DNA of 58,330 nucleotides from Alphaproteobacteria bacterium (lineage in GTDB: Bacteria; Pseudomonadota; Alphaproteobacteria; Rhizobiales; Hyphomicrobiaceae). Numbering within the stretch: position 1 is the first letter of the stretch; every line of letters starts with the position of its first letter. Position numbers and translations under genes: made by a program. The DNA lies in the NCBI GenBank assembly GCA_022600345.1, contig JAHZKP010000075.1:1-58330 (forward strand). The letters are read 5' to 3'. Of this stretch, positions 37,949 to 47,342 are shown piece by piece. The notes under the pieces are model-generated. The model had not been told where the DNA came from, made no database searches, and saw only the letters and a program-made list of their open reading frames with translations.

Positions 37949-38797
37949 TTAGCCAGCCTTGGAAGCCAGGCGGCGCAATCCTTCGAGAATTGGCTCGTAG
38001 GCATCGACGTCGCGCGCCTCAGGATAAACGGCGAATACCGGATAGACGAACTTGCGGGACCGCGCGGCCAACCGCAACCGCCCCCGCGCGACGTGATGCT
38101 TGACCAGGCGGCGTGGGCAGTAGCAGGAGGCTTCGTTTTCCAACAGGTAGGCGACGCCGTTTGCACCGATGTCCAGATGCAGCCCGCCGGAGGGCAATTC
38201 GGGAAAAGCCGATGCGTGGTCGCGAAGAAATTCACCGCCCCAATCGGTTGAGACGTAGTCATCGTTGCGCCGTCTTCGATTTGGCGGCGTTGATGTCACC
38301 AGTACGAATGTCTCATCGAACAGGTGCTCACTGACCAATCCTGGTGGCTGAGTGGGCTGATACATGACCGCCAGATCAAGCGTACCTTCAAGCAGGCGCT
38401 GAATGAGGTAGGGCGCGCCGGTTGCGGTGGCCGACACCGCTATGTCGGGCATCTCGGAGCGCAGCCAGCCGAGCCAGTTGGTCAGGAAGTCCTGCCAGAA
38501 GCTGAGTTCGGCGCCGACGGCCAGATGGTCGCGATGATCGCTGGAGAGTTTCACTTCGAGCTGGGCGTGCTGCCAGACACGCACCAGGGCGAGGGCATGC
38601 TTGCGGAACTGTTCGCCGGCCGCTGTCAGATCCGCGCCCATATGAGAGCGCTCGAACAAGGGCCTGCCCAGTTGTTCTTCCAGACCGCGAATGCGCGCGG
38701 AGACCGTCGACTGCGTCAGGTTCATCTGGCGTGCGGCGTCGACAAAACTGCCGGTCTCGGAGACGGTCAGGAACGTTCTTGCAAGGTTGATATCCAT
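37949..38797 (-). CDS. LysR-family transcriptional regulator
   Basis: A 282-residue regulator. The winged helix-turn-helix fills residues 1-60 (DINLARTFLTVSETGSFVDAARQMNLTQS... region), and a LysR substrate-binding domain follows from about 90. ATG 38797 starts exactly at the family beginning; upstream in-frame codons are not similar. A perfect inverted repeat with T-N11-A geometry lies 39 nt upstream (38836-38852). The co-inducer is unknown. It is divergent from the H1-like gene, which it may control along with itself. Confidence 0.9.
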   Translation of the reverse strand: MDINLARTFLTVSETGSFVDAARQMNLTQSTVSARIRGLEEQLGRPLFERSHMGADLTAAGEQFRKHALALVRVWQHAQLEVKLSSDHRDHLAVGAELSFWQDFLTNWLGWLRSEMPDIAVSATATGAPYLIQRLLEGTLDLAVMYQPTQPPGLVSEHLFDETFVLVTSTPPNRRRRNDDYVSTDWGGEFLRDHASAFPELPSGGLHLDIGANGVAYLLENEASCYCPRRLVKHHVARGRLRLAARSRKFVYPVFAVYPEARDVDAYEPILEGLRRLASKAG

Positions 38798-38835
38798 CGA
38801 AGGTTGGTACTCTACTTGAGACGCTAACAGATACC

Positions 38836-38852
38836 TATCGAAATTTTCGATA
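38836..38852. promoter_or_regulatory. LysR-type operator
   Basis: TATCGAAA (38836-38843) and TTTCGATA (38845-38852) form a perfect inverted repeat with a one-base centre. The inner T38838 and A38850 give the T-N11-A core expected for a LysR regulator. It lies in the divergent lysR / H1-like region, 39 nt from the lysR start and 130 nt from the other gene. Confidence 0.75.
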
Positions 38853-38982
38853 CCCTCAACCGGAAAATTCCGTTTGAGGAACAGTACGTTTGCTTCCAGA
38901 GTGCACAAACTCGCGCGCGCGGGAATGTGCGCATCGCGTTAAGGTTTCACGAGTTGTCTGGTCTAGTAGAGGAATTTGAGTA

Positions 38983-39555
38983 ATGAAAACCAAGAGCAGC
39001 AAGTCAGCGGCCAAGAAGCCGGCTGCCAAAAAAACGGCAGCAAAGAAGCCCGCTGCCAAGAAAGTAGCAGCGGCAAAGAAACCAACCGCCCGGAAAGTCG
39101 CCGCCAAGAAGACGGCTGCCAAGAAACCGGCTGCACGCAAGACGGCAGCAAAGAAAGCCGTTACCAAGAAGCCGGCCGCGAAAAAGTCCGCTGCGAAGAA
39201 GCCGGCTGCCAGGAAGCCCGTTGCTAAAAAGACGGTCAGCAAGAAATCGGTTGCCAAGAAGCCGTCAGCGCGCAAGTCGGCTGCTAAGAAGCCAGCGGCC
39301 AAGAAGGCCGCCGCCAGAAAACCGGCCGCCAAGAAGCCTGCTGCGAAGAAATCCACCGCAAGAAAATCGACGGCAAGGAAGGCTGCTGCCAAGAAACCTG
39401 CCGCGCGCAAGGTGTCGGCAAAGAAACCTGCAGCCCGCAAAACGGCAACCCGGACCGCTGCCGCCTCAAAGAGCACGGGCGCCCGGAAGGTTTCAGCCAA
39501 GAAGCCCGCAGCCAAAAAGCGAACTGCCCGCAAGCCGGCTGCAAAGAAGGGTTGA
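38983..39555 (+). CDS. Histone H1-like Lys/Ala-rich protein
   Basis: A 190-residue protein composed almost wholly of AAKKPAAKK-type repeats with Lys, Ala, Pro and some Arg and Thr. Such proteins resemble the tail of eukaryotic H1 and bind DNA or polyphosphate-rich structures in bacteria. There is no folded domain or signal peptide. ATG 38983 follows a GAGGAATTTG site. The repeats keep other frames open, which creates false overlapping reading frames. Repeat number probably varies between strains. It is followed within 8 nt by a small exported protein gene. Confidence 0.85.
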   Translation: MKTKSSKSAAKKPAAKKTAAKKPAAKKVAAAKKPTARKVAAKKTAAKKPAARKTAAKKAVTKKPAAKKSAAKKPAARKPVAKKTVSKKSVAKKPSARKSAAKKPAAKKAAARKPAAKKPAAKKSTARKSTARKAAAKKPAARKVSAKKPAARKTATRTAAASKSTGARKVSAKKPAAKKRTARKPAAKKG

Positions 39556-39562
39556 TGAGTTG

Positions 39563-39952
39563 ATGGATTCAGGTTGGGGACGATGTTGGATGGCCCGGGG
39601 TGCCGGCGTCATGAGCGGGGCCGTCGCCCTTGCTTTCGTGACGGTGCATCCCGCCTCGGCGGTCTTCATTTCCAACAAGGATACCAAGTCCTACAGCCTG
39701 ATCATCGACGAGCGGGGCAAGAAGTCCACGCATGAGATTGCGGCTGGTGGTGTGTTGGAAGGAGCCTGCCTGGAGGGATGCATCCTGACGCTCAGCGGTG
39801 TCGAGGATGGCCTTTACACGCTGCCTGAAGGCCGGGAGATCGTGACCATCGAGGAAGGCGTGGTGTACTACGAAGGCCGGTCTGACAAACCTGCAAAAGA
39901 CGACGCCAAGTCGCAGAATGACGGTGGGAAGCCCAAGGGCAAGCCGCGATAA
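39563..39952 (+). CDS. Small exported protein of unknown function
   Basis: A 129-residue protein. The first about 33 residues form a signal peptide (hydrophobic GAVALAFVTV, cleavage after PASA), leaving a mature part of about 96 residues. It contains a Cys pair (GACLEGC), a likely disulfide, and a polar Lys/Asp-rich tail (DKPAKDDAKSQNDGGKPKGK). I do not recognise the family. ATG 39563 has AAGGG about 11 nt upstream, and it starts 8 nt after the H1-like stop, so it is probably in the same transcript. ATG 39590 is a possible alternative start. Confidence 0.75.
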   Translation: MDSGWGRCWMARGAGVMSGAVALAFVTVHPASAVFISNKDTKSYSLIIDERGKKSTHEIAAGGVLEGACLEGCILTLSGVEDGLYTLPEGREIVTIEEGVVYYEGRSDKPAKDDAKSQNDGGKPKGKPR

Positions 39953-40034
39953 TCATGCTGGCCTTGTTTTATCTCCTTCGGCAATCGGGGATGATGCTAT
40001 CTCGCACCAGACGTGGCACGTTCGGGGCGGCCCA

Positions 40035-40793
40035 TCAGGTTTGGCTCGCATCCTTCTTTGGTTGCAAGGCGTATCGTTCAATGCAGTCCAGGAACACATT
40101 GTCGATGGCGCCGTCGAGATCGGCCATTGTTACCGATGGCTGCAACTGCTTGATGCTGGTGACGCCAAACTCTTCAATCCCGCACGGAACGATTCCGGCA
40201 AAGTGAGTAAGGTCGGGATCGCAGTTAATCGAAATTCCGTGAAAGCTGATGCCGCGGCGAATGCGAATTCCAATGGCTGCTATTTTGGCTTCGCTGCCGT
40301 TTGCATATGTCGACGGTGACTGAGCTGTGCGGGTTTCTTCCCTGTGGGGCATTCGCACCCAGACACCAACGCGGCCTTCGCGGATTTCACCCTTGATATC
40401 GAACTGGGCGAGCACTTCGATGACGGCTGCTTCCAATGCCTTGACGAAGCGGCGAACGTCCCCGCCAAAGCGCCGTTTGACGTCGAGCATAACATAGATC
40501 ACGCGCTGTCCGGGGCCGTGATAGGTGTACTGGCCGCCGCGTCCGGCGTTGTAGACAGGGAAGCGGTCGGGGGCGATCAAGTCTTGTGGCTTGGCGCTGG
40601 TGCCGGCGGTGTATAGCGGGGGATGTTCGAGAAGCCAGAGGGCTTCGGGCGCCGTGCGGGCGTGGATGTCTGATACGCGCTGTTCCATGGTGGCGAGCGC
40701 CTTGTCGTAATCGACCAGGGTGCCACCGCTTGAGATAACCTCGACCGGTGATGCACGGTGCGGTTCGTTTTGTGGGACAGGTAGTTTGGTCAT
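40035..40793 (-). CDS. lipB: Octanoyl-ACP:protein octanoyltransferase
   Basis: A 252-residue enzyme that moves octanoyl from ACP to lipoyl domains, starting lipoate synthesis. The active-site Lys170 is in [20 protein letters not shown] and Cys204 in [24 protein letters not shown] is also typical. There is an insert of about 20 residues after VGVWV ([14 protein letters not shown]) seen in some alphaproteobacteria. ATG 40793 has AGGA six nt upstream; the longer frame is not family-like. It is divergent from the tRNA-Leu gene. Confidence 0.93.
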   Translation of the reverse strand: MTKLPVPQNEPHRASPVEVISSGGTLVDYDKALATMEQRVSDIHARTAPEALWLLEHPPLYTAGTSAKPQDLIAPDRFPVYNAGRGGQYTYHGPGQRVIYVMLDVKRRFGGDVRRFVKALEAAVIEVLAQFDIKGEIREGRVGVWVRMPHREETRTAQSPSTYANGSEAKIAAIGIRIRRGISFHGISINCDPDLTHFAGIVPCGIEEFGVTSIKQLQPSVTMADLDGAIDNVFLDCIERYALQPKKDASQT

Positions 40794-40988
40794 CGGGTTC
40801 CTGACGTATCGCATTGCAATGGCAATGTCGGTCGATGCGTGCAAAAATTCGGTCGGGTTTTCGAGCTGTTGGTCGATCGGCACTTGCCATAGTTGGTGCC
40901 ATCTGGTAGCAGCATCCACTTCAAAGGTCACGCTGGGTTCGCCCAATGTGTATTGCTTTGAGCAGGGCAGCTTTTCAGGTGCCCGGTT

Positions 40989-41073
40989 GCGGTCGTGGCG
41001 GAATTGGTAGACGCGCTACCTTGAGGTGGTAGTGGGTAACACCGTGGAGGTTCGAGTCCTCTCGACCGCACCA
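40989..41073 (+). tRNA. tRNA-Leu (GAG)
   Basis: An 85-nt tRNA with a complete cloverleaf: acceptor GCGGTCG / CGACCGC, a D arm with GGTAGAC, anticodon stem CTACC / GGTAG with loop TTGAGGT (anticodon GAG), a long variable arm typical of Leu, and T arm with GTTCGAGTCC. The discriminator A and CCA are encoded (41070-41073). Its 3' end is repeated twice downstream. Confidence 0.97.
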
Positions 41074-41343
41074 TTTTAGATCTCACGCGCTGGACGCGCT
41101 CCGATGGGGCGGCACTCGTGCCGGGTCGCCTTGCTTCCGCATCGCCAAAGGCGATGAACGTATTGAAACAATCTTCATCCGACCGCACCATTTTAGATCT
41201 CAAGCGCTGAACGCGCTCCGATGGGGCGGCAGTCTGGGTGTTGGCCAACATTCGGCAAGCCGATGTTGGGCAGCCGGGTCGCCTTGCTTCCGCATCGCCA
41301 AAGGCGATGCCTGTGTTGAGACAATCTTCATCCGACCGCACCA
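41063..41343 (+). repeat. tRNA-Leu 3'-end repeats
   Basis: The string CGACCGCACCATTTT, the 3' end of the tRNA plus four bases, occurs at 41063, 41180 and 41333. The first two copies begin units of 117 and 153 bp that share ATCTCA-GCGCTG, GATGGGGCGGC, GGGTCGCCTTGCTTCCGC and ATCTTCATC. Each unit has the hairpin ATCGCC-AAA-GGCGAT. The second unit has an extra about 36 nt holding an imperfect hairpin (CCAACAT ... ATGTTGG). The third copy is only the 11-nt tRNA end plus CATTTTT. Confidence 0.85.
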
Positions 41344-41407
41344 TTTTTGTTCTTACGGGCCGGAGCCCTGCGCATGGGCGGGGTTCTGACGCAGGGACTA
41401 TGGCGCG

Positions 41408-43675
41408 TTAGTCCTTTGAACTGGCGATGTCGCTATCTCTGTAGCGTTCAAAGCGGCGGCGGCGCGGATTATCCATGTGCATCGATTGCAGTTGACTGCG
41501 CAGGGCTTCGGCGACCTCGCTTGCCTCTCTGCTGTTGCGGATGACCTTGGGGCCAATGAAGACGATGAGTTCGGTGCGCCGGGAATTGTTGTCCGTGCTA
41601 CCCAGAAGATCGCCAAGGATGGGGACCTGATTGATGATCGGGACACCCGTCTTGGTTTTATCCCGGCGTTCGCTGATGAGGCCGCCGAGGACTACGAGCT
41701 GGCCCGACTGAACCGCGATGGTGCTGGCGATGCGCCGTTGCGAAATCGTCGGCGTCAGTGTTTGAGCGCCCTCCGAGTTTGGCGCAACATTTGAGACCTC
41801 CTGCTCGATCTCCATGGTGACCAGACCGTTGGCGCTAACCCGGGGTGTAACCTTCAAAATTACACCGGTGTCGCGAAACTCCACCGAATTGACGGTTGGC
41901 GCTTCGCTTGCCCTGACGCTTTGGACTTGCTGCGTTGTGATGGGTACCTCGTCTCCCACCTTCAGTGTTGCGGTCTGATTGTCGAGAACGACCAGCGACG
42001 GCGATGAGACCAGTTTGACTTCGGTGACCTCGCTCAAGGCATCCAGGATCAAGCTTGGATCGCGGCCCGACCCGAGAATGAAGTTGAGGCCGGGGAATGC
42101 CGGCTTGAGGACGAGTTCCTTGACGGCGTCGAAGACACCAACCGAGCCGTTGTCTGGCCCCAGGTTGGCTTCGCTTGACCGCAGGAAGCCTTGCACGCCG
42201 TAGCGCAGTGCATTGTTGAGTGTGACCTCGGCAATGGTTGCATGAATGAGGACCTGAAGCGGCGCCTTGTCTATGCGCTGCAAGACACTGACGATTTCAC
42301 GATAGTCCTTCGCCTTGCCGCGAATGATGAGCGTATTGTTGAGCTCGTCGGGGACAATGCGGACGCCATTGGCTGCGGTTGTTGCGCTGGGTCGGCGGCG
42401 GCGGGTTGGTTCTCGGCGCGGCTCGTCTTCCTCTGCGGTGTCGGCACCATCGTCTGCTAGATCGGGCGGGCTGCCATCGGGCCGGTCCAGCGCGCCGCGC
42501 GCTCTGACAACACCACCTGGGGCGACCTCGCTTGAAATCGGACTGCGTTCACTTGAGGAATCCGAAAACGTCTCATTGAGAATAGCAGCCAGATCCACCG
42601 CTTTGCCGTTCTGGACCCGGTAGACATAGTGACCGGTCTTGGATTCGTTAGCCCGGTCGAGACGCTGTACCCAGGTGGTCACCTCTTCAAGGATTGATGA
42701 ATCGTCGGTGAGAACCAGTATGGCACTGAGCCGATCGATCGGCCTGAAACGGATAAGCCCTGCGCCTTCGGCGTTCTGGCCATTGCGGAAGACCTGTTTC
42801 AAGTCGGCGATAATTTCTTCTGGTGAAGTATGGGCCAATGGATAAAGGCCCGCCGACTGGCCGCGCAACCAGTCGACATCAAACATCAAGGCGACCTCGA
42901 CGAACGACCTGCGTTCCTGGCCGGTCCCCTTGACGAGCAGCATGTTGCTGACGATCTGGGCTTTCACCGTACCGGAGCGAATGGCGAAGCCCTGGAGTAG
43001 CTGCATCATGTTTTTTGCCGACACATGGCGCAGGGGCAGCACGGTCAGGCCAAAGCCGGGTGGCAGGTCACGGCCGGAGCGGGCCAATGATATTTCTCCC
43101 AGCGTGGAGCTCATGGCCTCGCCTGCGGGACGGATGACGTAACGGCCCCCTTCTTTGACCAGTGCGCCGTTATTCATCTGGACGATGGTTTCAAGAACCG
43201 AGATCATTTCAGCGCGCGACACCGGCCGGCCGGTCGACATAGTGACAGAACCCTGGACGCGCGGATCGAGGACAAAGGCCTCCTGCAGCATTTCGCCGAG
43301 AACGACCTTGACGACGTCGGCCAGCTTGGTGCCGGCGAAGCTCAGTTCGAACTCGCCTGTCGCCGGAATGAGCCGGGCCGTTCGGCGGCCTCGAAGGGCG
43401 CCGCCGGGCCGGGTTGCCCGACCGTGGTAGAGTTCGGGGTCGCGGGGGCCTAATTCGGCGGCGGAATCCTCGATCGCTTCCTGCTCGACACGCCGGGGTG
43501 GACGTGGCGAAAGGTCGGCGTTCATGATATCGCCCATGATCCGATGATCGACTTTTTCTTTTGTCGGGTAGAGGTCGTCAATCCTGGTTGCGCAGCCGCC
43601 CAGGGCAACTAAGACACCAAGTGTCAGAGCTGTCAGAAGTCTTGACAGACTTTGGGCTACACAAACGCGATACAC
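41408..43675 (-). CDS. gspD: Type II secretion system secretin GspD
   Basis: A 755-residue outer-membrane secretin. It is a lipoprotein: signal peptide then LVALGGC. After a linker of about 90 residues come N0 (FELSFAGTKLADVVKVVLGEML) and three N domains, with a low-complexity acidic insert in N3 (DLADDGADTAEEDEPRREP). The secretin barrel has VPITTQQVQSV, the VEFRDTGVILKVTPRV stretch and GVPIINQVPILGDLLGS. GTG 43675 is chosen for AGAGGG seven nt upstream. It is leftward and divergent from gspE. The lipobox allows self-targeting without a pilotin. Confidence 0.92.
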   Translation of the reverse strand: MYRVCVAQSLSRLLTALTLGVLVALGGCATRIDDLYPTKEKVDHRIMGDIMNADLSPRPPRRVEQEAIEDSAAELGPRDPELYHGRATRPGGALRGRRTARLIPATGEFELSFAGTKLADVVKVVLGEMLQEAFVLDPRVQGSVTMSTGRPVSRAEMISVLETIVQMNNGALVKEGGRYVIRPAGEAMSSTLGEISLARSGRDLPPGFGLTVLPLRHVSAKNMMQLLQGFAIRSGTVKAQIVSNMLLVKGTGQERRSFVEVALMFDVDWLRGQSAGLYPLAHTSPEEIIADLKQVFRNGQNAEGAGLIRFRPIDRLSAILVLTDDSSILEEVTTWVQRLDRANESKTGHYVYRVQNGKAVDLAAILNETFSDSSSERSPISSEVAPGGVVRARGALDRPDGSPPDLADDGADTAEEDEPRREPTRRRRPSATTAANGVRIVPDELNNTLIIRGKAKDYREIVSVLQRIDKAPLQVLIHATIAEVTLNNALRYGVQGFLRSSEANLGPDNGSVGVFDAVKELVLKPAFPGLNFILGSGRDPSLILDALSEVTEVKLVSSPSLVVLDNQTATLKVGDEVPITTQQVQSVRASEAPTVNSVEFRDTGVILKVTPRVSANGLVTMEIEQEVSNVAPNSEGAQTLTPTISQRRIASTIAVQSGQLVVLGGLISERRDKTKTGVPIINQVPILGDLLGSTDNNSRRTELIVFIGPKVIRNSREASEVAEALRSQLQSMHMDNPRRRRFERYRDSDIASSKD

Positions 43676-44071
43676 TAACAAGCCCTCTTGGCCAACAAGC
43701 CGCTTGTCCTAAACTGGACCCGTGTTGGCAGCAAATTGCCGGGATGCCAAATCCAAAAATAGTATACTCAGATCCGCATACGTCGCACCCGTTGAATGGG
43801 GTCGCTTCCCGTGCAATCGACCTCCTCCAACCTTGATGGTTCGCGTACCGCCGTTACGCCCATTTTCGAAAGTGAGACTGTTCCATCGAGCACTTTACGA
43901 TCTGGGATTTCACATCCTGGAGATCGCCGTATGCGGGCGTCGGACAGTAGTCATGCGGGAGCTCTCCGAGCTTGTCAATGTTACTTCAATGGCTTAGAAC
44001 CTATTCCCAAAATGGGTGTGGCCGGCGCTGCCCCTAGCTGGTTCCAGCACCATCATGAGATCTGCGGTCCG
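43676..44071. other. gspD / gspE divergent region
   Basis: A 396-nt gap between divergent secretion genes that should hold both promoters. TTGACA occurs at 43642-43647 inside the 5' end of gspD but without a well-spaced -10 box. The gspE frame is open back to 43796, but the extra part has no GspE-like sequence. No other gene is supported. Confidence 0.45.
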
Positions 44072-45868
44072 ATGTCGCCAACAGCTAAAGATCCGCTGAT
44101 CAAATCGTCGCCGGATACTGCTACTTTTGAACCAACCGCGTCGGCTGATCCCAGTCCGGGAGCCAGCGATACGCTGTTGCTAAATTATCTCACCCAGAAC
44201 GGACTTCTCTCCACGGACGATGCGCGCAAACTCGACGCGGTGGTTCGCCAGGGGGAACAGTCGCCTATTGCCGCTTTACGCAGGTTGGGCAAAGCCTCGC
44301 GCCCGGAGTTCGTTGCAGCCATTGCCGCTTTTTATCAACTTGAGACCGTCGGCGATGATGAGTGGCCCGAGCGGGCGGTATTAGCCGATCGCTTCTCCTG
44401 GACGTTTCTGCGCGAAGCGACGGTTCTTCCACTTGCGGCGAGTGATGATGAGGTCGTGCTTGCGGTCGCGGACCCAGGCCGTACGAAAACACTCGACTCC
44501 GTTCGCCTGGCGGCAAAACGCTCACTCAGCCTGAGGCTTGCCGCATACGATGCGATTGAGGCGCGGCTTGAGCTCTTGCGTCAGGACAGTCTTGTCCGGC
44601 CAGCCGGTTCGGAAAATGGCCATGAGGACGTGTCGGCCAACGCCGCTGCGGGTTCGCAAGATGAAATCGAGCAGCTCAAGGACCTGGCCACAGGAGCGCC
44701 GGTCGTTCACTACGTCAACGACCTACTGGCTGAAGCCGTGCGGCAACGCGCGACCGATCTTCATATCGAGACGTTTCGCGACAAGGTCGTGGTGCGGGCC
44801 CGTATCGATGGCATTCTTCGGGCGATGCCACCGCCGGCAGCGACTATGGCCCGGGCCGTTGCATCGCGGATCAAGATCTTGGCAGGCCTGAATATCGCCG
44901 AGCGGCGGTTGCCGCAAGACGGGCACGCCGTGATGCCTATCGATCAGCGCCAGCTTGATGTGCGTGTGGCCACCGTTCCGACAGTGCACGGTGAGGCCAT
45001 AGCACTTCGCTTCCTCGATAATCTGCAGCAGAACCTCGATTTTCATGCGTTGGGCCTGTCAGAAGGGCACGAGAAAACTCTCCGGCGCCATTTGGAGGCG
45101 CCCTATGGTCTCTTTCTGGTCACCGGGCCAACCGGCAGCGGCAAGACGACCACGCTGGCGACCGCACTGAGCCTGTTGAATGAGCCGCATCGCAAAATCC
45201 TTTCAGTTGAAGATCCGGTTGAAATCCAAATCGAGGGGGTCAATCAGACCCAGGTCAAACCGGAGATCGGGGTCACCTTTGCAAGCGTCCTTCGCTCATT
45301 TCTGCGGCATGATCCCGAGGTGATCATGGTCGGCGAAATGCGCGACGCAGAGACCGCGCGTATTGGCATTCATGCCGCCCTGACCGGGCATTTGGTCTTG
45401 AGCACGCTGCACACCAACTCAGCGGCCGGTGCGGTGTCGCGTCTGCTCGATATGGGTTGCGAGTCTTTTCTGATGGCGTCGTCTTTGCGGTGTGTGATTG
45501 GGCAACGGCTCGTCCGGGTGCTGTGTCCAAATTGCCGGCAATCCTTTGAAGCCGCCCCGGAACTACCGGAAGCGACATTAGCTGCCGCAGGTCTTTCGCC
45601 CACAGATCGGGTGGTTTTGTATAGAGCCCAGGCCGGTGGATGTAGCCAATGCTCACACAGCGGGTATCGCGGCCGGATCGGGTTGTTTGAGATCCTTGAT
45701 GTGACCCAGCCGGTCCAAGAACTCATTCGTCCCGGTGTGACGGCTCAGGAAGTCGAGCGGCGTGCGTTGGAACTCGGGCTGCGCCCAATGATCGTCGATG
45801 GATTGGAAAAATGCCGCCAAGGCCTGACCACGCTCGAGGAAGTGAGAAGGGTGACACTCGACTGGTGA
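44072..45868 (+). CDS. gspE: Type II secretion ATPase GspE
   Basis: A 598-residue hexameric ATPase driving pseudopilus assembly. The N-terminal T2SSE_N domain lies at about 35-165. Walker A is GPTGSGKT (352-359), the Asp box is near DLHIE (229), Walker B is VIMVGEMRD (418-426), and the His box is LSTLHTN (443-449). The zinc-binding Cys set is Cys485, Cys488, Cys524 and Cys527. ATG 44072 is the best start by homology; the ribosome site is weak. It leads gspE-F-G-H. Confidence 0.93.
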   Translation: MSPTAKDPLIKSSPDTATFEPTASADPSPGASDTLLLNYLTQNGLLSTDDARKLDAVVRQGEQSPIAALRRLGKASRPEFVAAIAAFYQLETVGDDEWPERAVLADRFSWTFLREATVLPLAASDDEVVLAVADPGRTKTLDSVRLAAKRSLSLRLAAYDAIEARLELLRQDSLVRPAGSENGHEDVSANAAAGSQDEIEQLKDLATGAPVVHYVNDLLAEAVRQRATDLHIETFRDKVVVRARIDGILRAMPPPAATMARAVASRIKILAGLNIAERRLPQDGHAVMPIDQRQLDVRVATVPTVHGEAIALRFLDNLQQNLDFHALGLSEGHEKTLRRHLEAPYGLFLVTGPTGSGKTTTLATALSLLNEPHRKILSVEDPVEIQIEGVNQTQVKPEIGVTFASVLRSFLRHDPEVIMVGEMRDAETARIGIHAALTGHLVLSTLHTNSAAGAVSRLLDMGCESFLMASSLRCVIGQRLVRVLCPNCRQSFEAAPELPEATLAAAGLSPTDRVVLYRAQAGGCSQCSHSGYRGRIGLFEILDVTQPVQELIRPGVTAQEVERRALELGLRPMIVDGLEKCRQGLTTLEEVRRVTLDW

Positions 45869-46008
45869 TCTTTGTGTTGTTTGGCTGTAGGTGTTGAGAC
45901 ACCGGGCAGGTATTTTTCATAACCTCGAAAATAAGGCCGCAATCAGCAGCGTGACACGTGAACACTTGTTCTGCGCCCTGGGCCGGCTGCGAAAACCAGG
46001 GACCCTAG

Positions 46009-47229
46009 ATGCCCAGCTTCAATTACACCGTCGTTCGGCAATCGGACGGCCAAACGATCAGCGGGGCGCTTGATGCGGGTAGCCGCGAGCGGGCGCTGCA
46101 ACAACTGTCCGATGAAGGCTATCTGCCGATCGAGGTCAGCGAAGCGTCGGTGGACGATAGCGCCCGGCCGGTGGAGGCTGAACTTCCGCGCGGTATTACC
46201 AGGTTTCGCGACGTGACGGCGCTGACACGTGAAATCGCCATGCTGCTCGCCGCTGGGATGACACTGAGCCAGGCCTTGGACATTCTTGAACAGGCGAGCC
46301 ACGGGCGTGGTGTCAGCCGGTTGCTTTCGCACCTACGGGCAAGCCTCAGTTCAGGGAAAAGTATGCACGAAGCCATGGCGGGTGCGGGGGATGCTTTTTC
46401 TCCCGTTCAGTGCAGCATGGTTGAGGCGGCAGAGGCCGGGGGGACGATGGCGGATGCATTCTCCCTCATCGCAGATGCTCGCGAGCGGGAGCAACGTCTC
46501 AGGTCGAAGGCCTTGTCCGCATTGATATATCCGTTCGTGCTGATCGTGATCGCGATCTGCTCGGTGATCGTGATGCTCGTCGTTGTCGTACCGCGCTTCA
46601 AACAAATGATCGTCGATGCGGGTGCGGGTGCTCCTGACTCGGCAAAGGTCATCATCTGGGCTTCCGATTGGCTGATCGCAAACTGGATCTGGCTGGGTGC
46701 CGGGGTGGGCCTGAGCCTGGTGGCTCTATCGATAGCCTGGCGCAGTAGCGGTGGCGGACGCGCGCTTTCGGGTGTGCTTTTGCGGACGCCTTTCGTCGGC
46801 GGCTTGTTGCGACTGAGTTTGGCTGCCCGGTTCTGCAGAACGCTGGGAATCCTTATCTGCAATGGCGTCGGGTTGCCGAAGGCCCTGACACTGGTGCGTC
46901 AGGTTGTTGGCGACCGGACAGCGGCCGGACTGGTGGACGATATGGCAACAGCGGTTCGGCAGGGACGGGACTTTACCGAGCCGATGGGCCGCTCGATGTT
47001 GTTTCCGCCGCTGGTGGTGACTATGCTGAAAGTCGGTGCCGAGACCGGCAACATCGGACCGGCGGCTTTGCAGCTTGCGGGAATGTTTGAGGAGCAATTT
47101 GAAGCGGGCGTTGGCCGGTTATTCGCCTTGCTGGAGCCGGCGATCGTTATTCTCGTGAGTTTGTTTGTTGCCGGCATCATTCTTACAATCGTCGGTGCCG
47201 TGGTCAGCGTCAATGATCTGGCAATATGA
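46009..47229 (+). CDS. gspF: Type II secretion inner-membrane protein GspF
   Basis: A 406-residue polytopic platform protein. Two repeated T2SSF domains, about 70-190 and 270-395, flank the membrane segments near 170-195, 220-242 and 372-395. Typical motifs are REIAMLLAAGMTLSQALD, VEAAEAGGTMADAF and KVGAETGNIGPA. It begins 140 nt after gspE with GGGA seven nt upstream. It couples GspE to the pseudopilins. Confidence 0.93.
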   Translation: MPSFNYTVVRQSDGQTISGALDAGSRERALQQLSDEGYLPIEVSEASVDDSARPVEAELPRGITRFRDVTALTREIAMLLAAGMTLSQALDILEQASHGRGVSRLLSHLRASLSSGKSMHEAMAGAGDAFSPVQCSMVEAAEAGGTMADAFSLIADAREREQRLRSKALSALIYPFVLIVIAICSVIVMLVVVVPRFKQMIVDAGAGAPDSAKVIIWASDWLIANWIWLGAGVGLSLVALSIAWRSSGGGRALSGVLLRTPFVGGLLRLSLAARFCRTLGILICNGVGLPKALTLVRQVVGDRTAAGLVDDMATAVRQGRDFTEPMGRSMLFPPLVVTMLKVGAETGNIGPAALQLAGMFEEQFEAGVGRLFALLEPAIVILVSLFVAGIILTIVGAVVSVNDLAI

Positions 47230-47342
47230 CGGGACCCAAGCGCACGAGGTTGCGCTGCGAGGGCTGGAGTTATTTGTCGCCTGCCAATCAGCCACCGGCG
47301 TGGGTTGGGCAGGCGAACTGTTATGAGTAGAAAGGTCACCGC

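Noticed and set aside
39221-39562. Rightward frame of Arg/Pro-rich sequence overlapping the H1-like gene
   Set aside because: A frame kept open by Lys/Ala codon repeats; only its last part, from 39563, is a real gene.
40928-41344. Leftward open frame of 138 codons across tRNA-Leu and its tail repeats
   Set aside because: It is antisense to a tRNA and its repeats, so its internal repetition (RSKMVRSDEDC) comes from the DNA repeats. No ribosome site.
43796-44071. N-terminal extension of gspE to 43796
   Set aside because: The extra 92 codons show no T2SSE_N similarity and fill what must be the divergent promoter region.
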